A stretch of DNA of 64,000 nt, taken from NCBI GenBank assembly GCA_038503035.1, contig JAVSML010024600.1:195240-259239 (forward strand), in the 5' to 3' direction. The notes beneath the pieces were generated by a model. The model was not told where the DNA came from. It saw nothing but the letters and a program-made list of their open reading frames with translations, and did not search any database. The stretch comes from Crocodylus rhombifer (Eukaryota; Chordata; Crocodylia; Crocodylidae). Position numbers and translations under genes: made by a program. How positions within the stretch are numbered: position 1 is the stretch's first letter; the number at the start of each line of letters is the position of its first letter. This document shows, one piece after another, positions 25,311-36,214 of this stretch.

Positions 25311-25575
25311 CTGCACAGTGGCTCCTTTAATTTTGTTATTTTCACTGTGCACTCCACCTCACCACCCCTGATTGGTGGGGGGGCCTCAGTGGCCCTGCTG
25401 CTTGATACTGATCAGACAGGAGGCAAAAACTACAGTTTTAACTATGCCATGGTTTTTGCCTCCTGGCCAATCAGCAGCAAGCAAGGGGAGGAGGGTGGCA
25501 CTGGGGCCCCTCCACCAATTGGGATGGAGAAGGGGCCATGGCAAAATAGCAAGATTAAAGGAGCCACTGCACAGC
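25311..25575. repeat. foldback (long inverted repeat) element
   Basis: The two halves are reverse complements for about 120 bp each. The outer ends carry CAGTGGCTCCTTTAATTTTG and its near complement; the centre carries CAGGAGGCAAAAAC at about 25418 and GTTTTTGCCTCCTG at about 25450, exactly complementary. The loop is about 18 bp. The open frames across it exist only because of this structure. No target duplication was assigned. Confidence 0.65.
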
Positions 25576-25974
25576 ACATAGTGATCAATTTTCTTCTTGT
25601 TCAATACAGCTTGGGTCAGAAAAAGTCAGATTAATTTGTATTAAGGAAAGAATTGTTCAGACATTAGGAAACTGTGTGGTCCAGTCCAATTTTGTCCACT
25701 AGATGTCAAAGATTCAGCAACCACTTGCCAAAAGAATATGCCTCTTATATTGTGATGATGATCCTCTTCCACCTGGGGAAGTGCATAGCTCTCAGTCTCA
25801 CAATGGATAGAGGTAAGGATTTCTGTACCAAATACCTCTAGCTGAACCTTTTGTCATGGCACTCCCTTGGTTGCTATGGAGCCCTGAGATCCTTACTTGG
25901 TTGGTAGGGAGCATCTGTCCTCCATGCTTTTTATACAGTTTAGCCAATGACTATTTAACACAAAATGTCCAAAG
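25576..25974. other. non-coding DNA
   Basis: Nothing recognised between the foldback and the next SINE-like repeat. Confidence 0.5.
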
Positions 25975-26092
25975 TGTGGTAGTTAGGGCACTTTTATGGG
26001 AAGTATGAGGCTTGGGTTCAGAATCCATTAGGCTGAAAAAGGTTTAAAACCCAGGTCTCCCTCTTTTGGACAATTGTCCTAATCATTGGACT
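25975..26092. repeat. tRNA-like palindromic SINE (copy 2 of 4)
   Basis: Left edge GTGGTAGTTAGGGCAC, inner CTTGGGTTCAGAATCC (B-box-like), then AACCCAGGTCTCCCTC and right edge TGTCCTAATCATTGGAC. The two edges are imperfect reverse complements, as in the copies at 6712 and 59552. Confidence 0.5.
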
Positions 26093-26583
26093 TTTTGAGC
26101 AACTTGACTGAGCCCTTGTTCACTTTCTCTTGTCTGCATGCATAATCACAGCTTCAAGTGTTTTTTTCAGTATGCTTTTTCTATGTCTAAGGAATTGGGG
26201 ACTATGTGGCATATATGCATCTCCTACTTAGAATTTGATTGCAGTAGAACTTAAGTGGAATTAAGGATCTACATGGTCAGCTTGGCTTGTTTTGAGCATC
26301 TGTAGTAGTCTGTATCTATAAATCTGCTGATCTTTTCAGGCCAAAATGCACAAGGAATCTAGAAATCTTAGTTCTTTTGTCATACTGAATTGGTAATATA
26401 GAATTTTGCCTACTGACTCAATGCCTAAAAGCCATTAAAAGCTCATTTAGATGTCATAGAAGTGAATGGATTTGGGGCTTTTATCTATATCTCTTTGGCA
26501 TAGGTTACTTAGGGAGGTGAAGTTTCTTTCATTGCAGTTTCTTAAAAACATAGTAGATGTCTCTCAGGGATAGTCTCCATAAA
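26093..26583. other. non-coding DNA
   Basis: No gene or repeat recognised. Confidence 0.5.
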
Positions 26584-26905
26584 GGGCATTTATACACATG
26601 CTCCAGGAGTGTGTGTGTTGGGAGGGAGCCGCTCTAATTAAAATTAAAGCATCACCTGCACTGATACATAGCAGCGGAGGCGCTTTAGCTAAGGCTTGTC
26701 AAACAAGCTTTAGTTAGAGCATCCCCCCCGACATTTTTTAGCATGGGGATTCTGATACATGTAATGCTGGAGTCTGCTGAAGTGTGGTAATTACTACACT
26801 CCAGCAGACTTGATTAATCTGTTTAATCAAGATTAATCAAGTCTGCTCCAATGCACTGTAATTACAGCACGTTGGAGCAGCTTCACTGCATTTGTATATG
26901 ATCCC
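26584..26905. mobile_element. Harbinger-like MITE, 322 bp
   Basis: Starts GGGCATTTATACACATGC and ends with the near complement GCATTTGTATATGATCCC; both sides are flanked by AAA (26581-26583 and 26906-26908), a 3-bp duplication of the size PIF/Harbinger elements make. Inside are hairpins: GTCTGCTG to CAGCAGAC at about 26776-26810, and a TTGATTAAT/ATTAATCAA cluster. No ORF, so it would depend on a Harbinger transposase. Confidence 0.62.
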
Positions 26906-28880
26906 AAAGTTGGCTTCCGTTATTGCCAGGGAAAGATGGATGTCTTGAGTACTTTTTCATCCCTGCATTGAGCGTGGAGACACAGAAGAAGGTCAAAATC
27001 ACCCTCTAATTTTGGATACCAATTCTGAAGTGATCAGTATTCTGTAAGACTTTATATATTGAAACATAGCCCTCACTGTGTTCAGCTGTAGTGATGAGTG
27101 ATTAGAAGTTCTGCAAGTCTGATCATAGCAATCTTTACTCAGTCATCGAGATATACCCAGGTACCACTTGTACAAAGTTCTTTTTAAATGACTTCCCAAA
27201 TCATATAGGAACTCTGTGGCAGTAGCAGGGACAACATCCAGTTCTCTAGGGCAGCATTTAACTGCCTTAAGCATGACACCATCATTCTCATACTTTATCC
27301 TTTGCCTCATTCATCACACGCCTTCCAACTTCTGCAACAAAAGGAGGAGGCGGCCCTACAGATAACAGTCTCATTTATTATATAACCCCAAGTCATTCCC
27401 TGGGCACGGTCCATTCTGTTCACTGAATGAGGCAGGAATCCTGTGGGGAAAATAATTCACAGGTCCCAGGTTCACTCCTCATTATTGACATGAATTAAAA
27501 TGGACCAAATTAGGCTTTTGTGTTTGCATGTCCCTGAAGATTGAGAAACTACCATTCTTTTGGGACTGTCTGCATGGAATTCAATAAGTGTTTTGATGTT
27601 GCCTCTCATGACAATAGGATTGGCCAATTTTTGTCTAAAGGCAGACAAAAAAGTCCAGAGTTCTGATAGTTGTGTGTGTTCTGTTTTGTTTATACCTTGA
27701 AAAAAAATTAATAAATGCTTAAAATTTACAAAATATTAGAGAATCCTGGGTAAAAAGTGGTAGAAAGCATGAAATAATGGGTTTACAATTTTTTCATACC
27801 CTTTTTTTATATTCCTTTTTTTTAAAAGTTATTAAAACAAACAAAAAGAGAAATTATTAACCTCATACCCCCTTTAATGGTTCCGGCCTTAGAGGCAGGA
27901 AGGGAGAAGATGCAATGATAGAAACAACTAAAAAAAGGTTGAAGTTCACATAAAAATAAAACACACAGAGACACCTTTAGGAAGAGACTAAATATGTAAA
28001 ATTCCAATCCCAAAGGAGAATGTTTGGGAAAAGTATGAGAAAATAAAGAGTTATGGAAACTGTTTATTATTATAAAGCACAGCAGGTGTTGTCAGATACC
28101 TACCAAAAAGCTGTCACAGAATTTAATTTATGCTTTTAACTGCTTATAAACATTGCCCACATAATGTAATAATATTTTCCTCCGTTTTAAACCAGACAAC
28201 ATAATTTAAGTAAGCATATTTATCATCGGTTTTTTAAAACACCCACTTTTTCTTTGCAATGTTTAATGAACTACTAAAAAGTATCTCACTGTCACTAATC
28301 TATTTAATTTGGAAAGGCCAATGTGAATTAATGCTTTTCCCCTGAACTCTGTTTCTTAGTAGATTTTATTATTTTATTGTACGTTCTCTCTGAGTCCCAG
28401 ATATATAAAATTAACAAAACTACATTTGATGGGTACTGAATTTTGCTGTTCTAAACAGTTTTCATTCAAATCTACTTTTAGCTTTTGAAAGATGGGTGCT
28501 TTTTTTTACCAGTTGGAGCAGCTCTTTTCTCATGCCATTTTTATAAACATTGTTGATTAGCATATTTCTTTTGGCGATCAATAAAAACATTAAGTTTCAG
28601 ACATGCTCTCCTCTTAACATTTCTGTTAATTGGGTATTCAAAACCAGTTAAAATGATTAGGTATAAGCTGTCTTCTGTGAATTCACCATGGCTATCTTTA
28701 ACAAAGTCACAGCATAAAAGGTACAATTTTATTCCAATGACAGTTCACGTCTGCAGGACTTGGTGATACCAGTTTCTGTTGGCACCCAGCCTAAATAGAA
28801 TTCCAGAGGTTCCACAAGGAAGAGATGAGTTAACACAGAGAAAAGCATTATACACAGCAAGTAGACAGAGCTGTATAGTC
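26906..28880. other. non-coding DNA
   Basis: AT-rich, no gene recognised. The minus-strand frames at 27822-28013 and 28541-28726 match no family I know. Confidence 0.5.
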
Positions 28881-29193
28881 CAGAAGCTGTCAACTGGGGG
28901 TATGCATACCCCTGGGTGTACACAGGGGCAGGCAATGGACAAAGCACCAGCAGGTCGTGCCGCTGCCTCACAGGAGCAGGGCTGGGGCAGGATGAGAGCA
29001 GGGCCACACAAATGCTGTGCCTCCTGCTCCACATCTGGTCACTCGCCACACCTCCCTATCCCCACTCATTGTCCAGTTGCTCACCCCCACTCCCTTGGCA
29101 TCCGGCCGCTTGCCACATTCCCCCCACCCAGGGTTACACTTACTAAAAAGGGGACCATCAGAGGTACTTATTTAAAAACGTTGAAAACCTCTG
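28881..29193. mobile_element. non-autonomous hAT element
   Basis: Ends CAGAAGCTGTCAAC and GTTGAAAACCTCTG are inverted with mismatches. Flanks GTATAGTC (28873-28880) and GGATAGAC (29194-29201) match at six of eight positions, as expected for an aged 8-bp hAT duplication. A GGGGTATGCATACCCC palindrome lies next to the left end. The interior is GC-rich, and the frames seen in it are not real genes. Confidence 0.55.
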
Positions 29194-29422
29194 GGATAGA
29201 CTGACAGAATAATTTTCCTTTGAGAAAAAAGCAATGGAAATCCTTTTTCAAAAGAAAAAAATAAAGGGAGAAAAATATATAGTTCATGCTATGTTGAAAT
29301 ACTACAAAAATAGTACAAATTGATATTTTTGGAATTAAACATTCTCACTATTTATTTTGAAGCACTTTTTAATGTTTGGCATTTTAGCATTTTATTTATT
29401 TATTAGATATATATGACAAGTA

Positions 29423-29850
29423 TAGCAAAAGCTGTGTTTACCGGCACCTTACAAGCTGGAATGCTCTGTTAACCAGCATGCCGGTTTGTAAGGGCTTCTA
29501 AGGGAAAAGTGAAACTGGAAGTGCCTACTGTAGTACTTCTGGTTTCATGGAGCATCCACGGCCTGAGGGAAAGCAGCCTGCACTGCCAAGCCCCCATGGC
29601 CTGGGGGCATAGCAGGCTGTGTGGGTCCCTCTTCCCTGTCCCTTGGGGTGCACAGGGCCCAAGGGAGGGGTGGTGATGTGGCGGGAGGGGCGGCAACATG
29701 GCAAAAGGGGTGGCAACACCCCAGACATGGTGGGACAGGCAGCTGCCCGAACAGGCAAAGATGCTTGTTCAGGCCGCTCAGTTATCCGGCATATTTTGTT
29801 ATCTGGCACCCTCCATTCCTTGTGGGTGCCAGATAACAAAGCTTTTACTG
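29423..29850. mobile_element. Tigger/pogo-like MITE, 428 bp
   Basis: Flanked by TA on both sides (29421-29422, 29851-29852). The right end, read inward, is CAGTAAAAGCTTTGTTATCT; the left end TAGCAAAAGCTGTGTTTACC is its diverged partner, both continuing to GGCACC. Just inside the right end, TTGTTATCTGGCACCC and GGGTGCCAGATAACAA form a perfect 16-bp hairpin arm pair. The interior is GC-rich and non-coding. Confidence 0.62.
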
Positions 29851-29852
29851 TA

Positions 29853-30777
29853 TATAGATATATGCTATATATATGACAATCTTTCTATTCACAAAACAAA
29901 ATCTTGATCCTCCCTGCTTCCTTGCATGTCTACCCAGAGTGTAGAAACTAGTTACGTGTCTGTCTGCCCAGGGCACAACATTTTTAAGATATGCATGTTG
30001 CAGAGTCAGTGATCTGTGCACAATGCCCCATCTCATATGGTAATTTGTTCTTAAATGGCTTATTACAGGGCTGTAAAATTTCCTCCAGGCCCAGGGATGG
30101 AACTGATCACAGGGCTCCTCGTAGCCTTGATCCAGACTAGGGCATATGGCAAAGTCTGTGGTGGGGACTGGTAGCAGATCCCACCTGCAGCACAGGACAG
30201 AGATGGCAGATCCAGCCCAGAGCATAGGGCAGTGAATCTAGAGATGATAGGGCTGAGTGGGGCTCTGTTAGCACAGCCTTCAGTTGCCCTTTTCCCACCA
30301 AGGGCCATGTCCATCAGGGCCTAAAGGTTTCAAATTCTACAGAAGGCCTAGTCCCCTATCCATGGCTTTCATGTTCTCTAGCCTGCCAGTATCCTAATGG
30401 GATTGATAGAGAGGCACAGAGAGTCAGATCTTGCCTGTGGGCTGTACATTTGGCACTCTTGGTTTATTAGAATAAATTAGTAAAAACTGGGGAAAAAAAG
30501 AAAATAATAAAAGGACAGAGTGAAATAGTATGTTTTCAGTTAACTTCTTCCCTTTCTTCCAGGCCTGTATTTAAATCATTGAGAGCCTCATGTATCCTGC
30601 CAACTGAAGTTTTTATTATAAGGTATATAATAAAAAGTCAGACCTGACTCGGAACAATATATTAGTATGCTTAGCAGTAAGCAAAGAGCAGTTGCTCTAG
30701 GATAAGCAGCTCAAGTATGGGTCTTCCTTGAGGAGATTTTTCTCTGTGCTAATGACTTAAGGTAGCCGATTGGTGCT
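29853..30777. other. non-coding DNA
   Basis: Nothing recognised. The overlapping minus-strand frames at 29845-30314 have no family resemblance. Confidence 0.5.
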
Positions 30778-30879
30778 AAAGGCTAGGGACAGACATTACA
30801 CATATACCAGTTTAAGTTATCAGAAACTGGTTTAAACATGTAACAGAACATACATTCAGTGAACATAAACTGCTTTCAT

Positions 30880-32345
30880 AGTATCATAGTATCACAGAAG
30901 TAGGGTCGGAGGGGACCTTGTAGATCTTCAAGTCCAACCCCCTGCCTGGGCAGGAGAAAAGACTGGACTCAGATGAGTCCAGCCAGGTAGTCATCAAGCC
31001 TCTTCTTAAAGACTCCCAGGCTAGGAGCCAGCACCACTTCCCTTGGAAGTTGGTTCCAGCTCCTAGCCACCCTGTGAAGTAGTTCTTGCAGATGTCCAAT
31101 CTAAATCTACTCTCTAATAACTTGTGTCCATTGTTCCTTGTCGTGCCAGGGGGCGCTAGGGGAAACAGTGTCTCCCCTAAACCCTTCTGGTCCCCCCTAG
31201 TGAGTTTATAGACAGTCACCAGGTCCCCCCTCAGCCTTCTCTTGTGAAGGCTGAACAGGTTTAGGTCCCACAGTCTTTCATTGTAGGGTCCGCCCTGTAG
31301 TCCCTGGATCATACGGGTGGCCCTCCTCTGGACCCTTTCAATGTTGTCCACAACCCTCCTGAAATGGGGCGCACAGAACTGGACGTGGTACTCCAGCTGT
31401 GGCCTGACCAGCGTCGCATAGAGGGGGAGGATCACCTCCCTGACAAGCAGGCATTCCCGGACGTCCTTGGTGAGCCAGGGGGGCTTTCAGGCACTCTTGC
31501 CCCCTTTGCATCTTGTTGGGATGGACTCCTCTTGGGCACTGAGTATCGTTTCCTTAAGGAACGACCACTCATCCTGGACACTGAGGTCCCCTGCCCTCAT
31601 GGACCCCAGCACCTCCCCCACTAGTCTCCTCAGCTTGTTGAAGTTGGCCCTCCTAAAGTCTAGGGCTACCGTTTGGCTGCAGGCCCTTGACACCCTGCAC
31701 TGGATGATCAATTCCAGCAAGCGATGATCGCTATCGCCCAGGTGGTCAAGAACCTGGAGGCCCCTTACCAGGTCATCGCCTGTGGCCAGGACCAGGTCCA
31801 ACAGGGCGTTTCCTCTGGTGGGACTGTGCACCTTCTGGATTAAGTGGAGGTCCTATATCTCAGGTAGGAGCCTCCTGGAATGGCCCATCCTGGCTGACTG
31901 CTCCTCCCAGCAGATGTCCGGGTAATTAAAATCACCCATGACAACTACATCCCTTGCCTTTAAGTGCCTTTGCAAGCTGGCCCGAAAATTCCCGGTCCAG
32001 CTCCTCCCCTTGGTTGGGGGGTCTGTAGTAGACCCCCACTGTCAAATCGCTCTCCCCACGGTCCCATTGAATCTTAACCCAGAGCCTGCCCTTCCTCTGA
32101 CCCCATTCTGCTGGCAGAGGATGTGTCGTGATCCCTGACATAGAGTGCCACACCCACACCTTTCCTTCCTTCTCTATCCCGCCTGTAAAGCCTATAGTCT
32201 ATAATGCTAACTACCCAGTCATGGGACGAATCCCACCATGTTTCTGTTAGCTCTATGACATCTGGGTTTGAACTAGCTATTCTGAGGGCGAGTTCCTCCT
32301 GTTTATTCCCCATACTGTGAGCATTGGTATATAGGCATTTCAGTC
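30880..32345 (-). mobile_element. CR1 LINE, internally deleted
   Basis: Minus-strand CR1 nested in the MITE above. The 3' end is at the left, with ATAGTATC repeats (30880-30895) and the GGACCTTGTAGATC region. It carries the RT C-terminus and the endonuclease, but not the RT core between them. The 5' end is at about 32345, just upstream of the endonuclease. Confidence 0.8.
30884..32340 (-). pseudogene. CR1 ORF2 lacking the RT core
   Basis: In minus-strand order: endonuclease N-terminus (about 32313-32074: TETWWDSSHDW), further endonuclease (32159-31932: LTVGVYYRPPNQG), endonuclease C-terminus with GDSDHRLLEL (31831-31487), then at about 31440 a direct join to ILPLYATLVRPQLEY and the RT C-terminal region (31435-30884: RVQRRATRMIQGLQGG). 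The roughly 1 kb coding the RT motifs, including the catalytic DD box, is missing. The frame also shifts between segments. The product could not reverse transcribe. Confidence 0.8.
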
Positions 32346-33113
32346 ATTTTCAAACTGGTTTGAGATAAACCTTGTTGAAAGTAGTATCAGACTTAACTGA
32401 TTTGAGTCAAACTGGTTTATGCAATGTCTGTCCCAGACCCCTTCCTGGTTGAACTTAACCCAGAGTCCCCCATCATCTCAGATGCTTTGCAGTCCTGGGC
32501 AGGGCTGCCAGTGTCTGCCTTGCTTCCCCTCTACTCCACCCTGCCTTGCCACTCCCTGCTTAAGCAGGGATTTCCCCTCTCCCAGAGCATGGACCGTAGC
32601 CAGCATGTGGTATGCTAGCTAATGCTGAGAGGTGTCTGTGTAAGGCAGACAGGACAAAGGCAGACAGGACAGTATCCACTTAGGGCTTTTTGGAGCTAAT
32701 CAACAGGTAGCTGGTAATGTCCCTCCTCTGGTCCTTCCTTGTAAAAAGTTGAAGAGCTTGAACTAATAAGAGGCCTTTGTTTTCTGGATGGGCTGATAAA
32801 TGCCATCAACTCCCTGTGAGTGCTGTGTAACTAAATACTTTGTAACTTCCTGTTGGCTCCCTTGCTGCCAGCTTGGGGGAGCAGGGGGGGGGGAACCCCT
32901 CCCTAATCCATGCCCCCGCCCAGCTTATCACTGTGGAAGGGAAGGGAAGACTGCTCTAATGCTTCCCCCCAGCTTCTAGCCTGAGCCACTGCAGGCATGT
33001 GCCTGCCTTTCTTCAGTCCAGAGGTTGTGTGGTCAGTTCAGCCTAGCCAGGTTAGACTAACCTGCAAAGACTGAACCAATTCAGGCTCAGGCTTTTTAAT
33101 GTTCCTAGCCAAA

Positions 33114-33589
33114 GTGTTTGCCTAGTGTCTGGTGTGTGTGTTTTGTTTTGTTTTTATTTTCCCCCCCCAATGGCATATGTCTGCTTTTTTCTTTTTTTTC
33201 CTCTTTTTTTTTTCCTTTTTTTTTTTCCCCCCCCCCCCCCCCCCCCCCCCCGAATGAGTGACAAGGTTTGCTCTGGGAGGGACTGATTTAGCTAATTGAA
33301 GGGTGGAGCTAGGCTAAGTTAGGCTAGGCAGCTATACAAACAACGCAGCCTGCACTGAAACATGGAAGCGGCAAACAGAGGACAGCAAACAGAGAGAGTA
33401 GTGCCTAGGAAGTTCATACAATGAGGGAGCTAGGGAGCAGAAGAGTGTGTGTGTGTGTACATATGTGAGTATGTGCAAAGACCCAGGTGCAGGTGTTTAG
33501 TGTGCAAGCTCTTGTGATGTGGTTTCCCCCTCCCCCCTGATTTTTCCCCCCTTACAACATAGGTGTTCTCCAGGGAGCAAAGGAGACAC
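33114..33589. repeat. low-complexity pyrimidine tract and flank
   Basis: 33187-33251 is almost pure pyrimidine on this strand: T-rich with interspersed C, ending in 25 consecutive C (33227-33251). It could form triplex or i-motif/G-quadruplex structures and is prone to length change and assembly error. A short (GT)n lies at about 33446-33460. The rest shows no gene. Confidence 0.8.
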
Positions 33590-34700
33590 AAATGGAGTCT
33601 AAGTCAACTGTTGCACGTGGGATGTGCCATGTTTGTGTTCCTCCCAGAGGGTAAAAGCACTTCATCTGCACCAAGTGTAAGATAGTATCTGCCTGGGAGC
33701 AGGAGATTCAAAGGTTTTAGGAATGGGTATCAATGCTGCATTGCATCAGAGAACAGGATGATTATTTGGACGAGAATTATGAGGGCTGGTACTAGAAAGG
33801 CTAAAAAGCACTGAGAAGAAATGGCAGCATGTGACTACTTGAAGAAGGAAGGTCTACAGCAGGGATGGGGAATGTCTGGCCCGTGAGATCCAGTCAATGG
33901 GGACTCCATTTTCCAGCCACCCCTGCCTGCATGGCCTCCATGGAGACCTCAGCCACACCAGCAGTGTGCAGCAGGGCAGAACAGGGGGCTGCTCCGGAGA
34001 TGCTGGGAACATGGGAGAGGGGCAGCCTGCTCTGGAGCCAGGGCAGAGCTGTGATTTGTAGCCTGCATGCTCTGGGCAGGGGCACGTGTGCAGGGCATCA
34101 TGGCTCTGGTTGGTTCCTCGCAGCAGTGACACCCTGTCTGGAGCTGGAGCAGAGCCGCAATCCCCTATGCATGCCCCTGCCCGGAGTGTGCAGGCTCTGG
34201 ATCAAGCTGCCCCCGTCCCATGTACCTGGCAGCTCTGGAGAAGCCCCCAGTGCTGCTCTTCTGTGCACACACTCCCAGTGCAGCTGAGGTCTCCATGGAG
34301 ACCGGCACAAGCCAGGCAAGTGGGGGTGGCTGGGAAATGGAGCCCCTGGTCAATTGGCAGCCCTGAGATTCTCCACCCCTGATCTACAGAATTAAAGAGG
34401 AGTGGATTGAAGTTAACAAGCACTCTGTGGTAGAGCTGCTGAGGAAAAGGCAGAGGAAAGGACAGCTGCAGGCATGAAAAAGAGGAGGCAGCATCCTAGA
34501 GAGCAGGAAGTGCAAGATTACAAGGACAGGAGCTCTAGGATCACTGCACCAAGGAAGAAAGAATGGTGGTGATTGGTGATTTCCCTCTGTTGGGGACAGA
34601 AAGGCACCAATTTGTTGCCCAGATTTGGGGCCTTGGGAGGTGTGCTGCTTGCCTGGAGCCTGAATTCAGGGTGTCATGATCATTCCAAAACAATTTTTAG
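33590..34700 (+). pseudogene. old CR1/L3-type LINE ORF1 remnant, split by a hAT
   Basis: Left of the inserted hAT, translation gives GMCHVCVPPRG then HFICTKCKIVSAWEQEIQRF: two CxxC pairs followed by a helix, as in ORF1 of CR1-type LINEs. Right of the hAT, about 34563-34660 gives VVVIGDFPLLGTERHQF, matching the esterase start (VIGDSLLRGTE). The order, zinc pairs then esterase, fits one ORF1. It is heavily diverged with stops. ORF1 proteins of this group bind RNA and carry an SGNH-type esterase fold. Confidence 0.5.
33860..34381. mobile_element. hAT foldback MITE with ~240-bp arms
   Basis: Ends are CAGGGATGGGGAATGT and CTCCACCCCTG. Flanks GTCTACAG (33852-33859) and ATCTACAG (34382-34389) agree at seven of eight bases, a hAT-size duplication. 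The halves are reverse complements over nearly the whole length: for example CTCCATTTTCCAGCCACCCC near 33905 against the complement of GGTGGCTGGGAAATGGAG near 34326. Each arm holds CTCCATGGAGACC; the right copy is the perfect palindrome GGTCTCCATGGAGACC (34288-34303). Frames across it on both strands are artefacts. Confidence 0.75.
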
Positions 34701-35722
34701 ATTTTTTTTTTCATTCTGTTTGACACAAAGCCTAATTTTAAAATTTGAAAATGGAATTTCCATCCTCCATACAGTTCCTCTAACAAGCCCCTAAAGATGT
34801 ACTGAAGGTATGTGAGGTAGAGAAATAATTAGAAATGGAATGGTATGAGCAGAAGAGATTAAGAAGATCCTCAGCTCAGCCCAGCCCACGACACATCTCC
34901 TGAGATAGAAAAGGTTGGTTTAAACCCTGTCAGGCTGAGAAGCTCCAAAAATGCAGATCTCTCCTTTCCTGTATGTCACACCAAGTCTGGGGCCACTTAG
35001 GGATCGAGGTGCCAACCAAGGTCAGGAGGAGTGCGTAGACTCCAGGTAGTACAGGCTGGGTTAGAAAGCCAGGAGATGAGGCAGAGAGAAAAACCCAGGA
35101 GATGGAGCACAAGGCAGGGGAACAGCAAAGCAGCCTAGGATCAGGCTGAGTCCTGTGGCCCAGAAATTTCCCTTCTGGGCCAGGGGTTTGTATGGAGGAA
35201 CTGGAGGGTCAGTTGAGCCCTGCTGGCCACTCAGTGCCAATGAGTGAGTAGAGGGCTCGGCCCTGCTGGAGGCTTCAAGACAGCCTTGACCAGCCTGGGT
35301 GAACAGCTGCAGGGTGGTAGGCTGGGATGAGTAGTTACGCTGATCAGGGTGAGGCCCCAGGTTTGAGGTTGTGGCCTGACACTGCACACATGCACCAACT
35401 GCTAGATGAGGGGCACAACCGCTTCCTTTGCCAATCCTGCTTTTAAATTCAAGTAGTCATGGCCCCTCTGCTTTGTAATTAATTTAGTGATGTCAGTGTG
35501 GATTAGGTGTGCTCAGAACATGCCAATGAGATTGAGTCCATGAGGAAATTCATGAGCAGGGACATTTTATTTATGAGCCCTGAACACCCTTAGAAGACAA
35601 GTGTGCACTGTAAAGGTATTCAGCTTTGTTAGGGTGGTAGCTCCGGTGGAGGATAGTGAAGAAGCTCAGGTGCCCAAAGCAAGAGCCTAGTCAAATATGG
35701 AATTACACCTAAGCACTTAGGA
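34701..35722. other. unclassified non-coding DNA
   Basis: GC-moderate text with overlapping minus-strand frames (34930-35112, 35061-35387) that match nothing. It could be an old LTR or unknown repeat; no terminal structure seen. Confidence 0.4.
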
Positions 35723-35951
35723 CAGGGGTTGGCAACGTTTTTGGGCAAAGTGCCAAAAACACCCACAACCTCAGCTTGTAAGATGTTGATGTGCCAGGGG
35801 CGGGCAGCACGGGAACTGTGAAGGGCCCAATCCTCGTTATGTCAGCACAGCCCTGGCCTCTATCCAACCGTCTGCCCCCTGGCATGTGTACCAAGCAAAA
35901 TGCCTTTGTATGCCATGCTCTGGCACCCACACGGGGGGTTGCCTATCTCTG
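35723..35951. mobile_element. short hAT MITE, 229 bp
   Basis: Ends CAGGGGTTGGCAAC and GTTGCCTATCTCTG are inverted repeats with a few mismatches. They are flanked by a perfect 8-bp duplication, ACTTAGGA, at 35715-35722 and 35952-35959. Non-coding. The ends resemble MER20-like hAT MITEs. Confidence 0.8.
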
Positions 35952-36214
35952 ACTTAGGATATTTGTGGGTGATACTTTTTTGTACCTTAAGCCGGATCCA
36001 GACACCTAATTAAGACACCTAACTTATTTATTAGACCTGATTCATGGGTCCTATTTTTTAATGTTCTTACGTAATGTTTAAGTATTACTGATATTCAATA
36101 TTTTTAAATACAGAGCAACAGTAACTACTACATCCTTGTTATTCACAGATACTGAGGTTCTCCCTCACCCCCCACTAGTTTTAATAGACATCAAATCTGA
36201 CTGTATATTTTCAG

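Larger units (their letters stand above)
30781..33110. mobile_element. MITE interrupted by a CR1
   Basis: Left end GGCTAGGGACAGACATTA and right end TAATGTTCCTAGCC are inverted partners (three bases missing on the right), and both are flanked by AAA (30778-30780, 33111-33113). A CR1 occupies about 30880-32345, so the MITE itself is about 860 bp. An internal TAATGTCTGTCCC-like motif at about 32423 (CAATGTCTGTCCCAG) could instead be its true right end. AAACTGGTTT words recur on both strands. At 32643-32670 AGGCAGACAGGACA is tandemly doubled. Confidence 0.45.

Noticed and set aside
33865..34423. Frames on both strands of about 60-140 codons
   Set aside because: Products of the hAT foldback; the same text is read twice because the arms are complementary.
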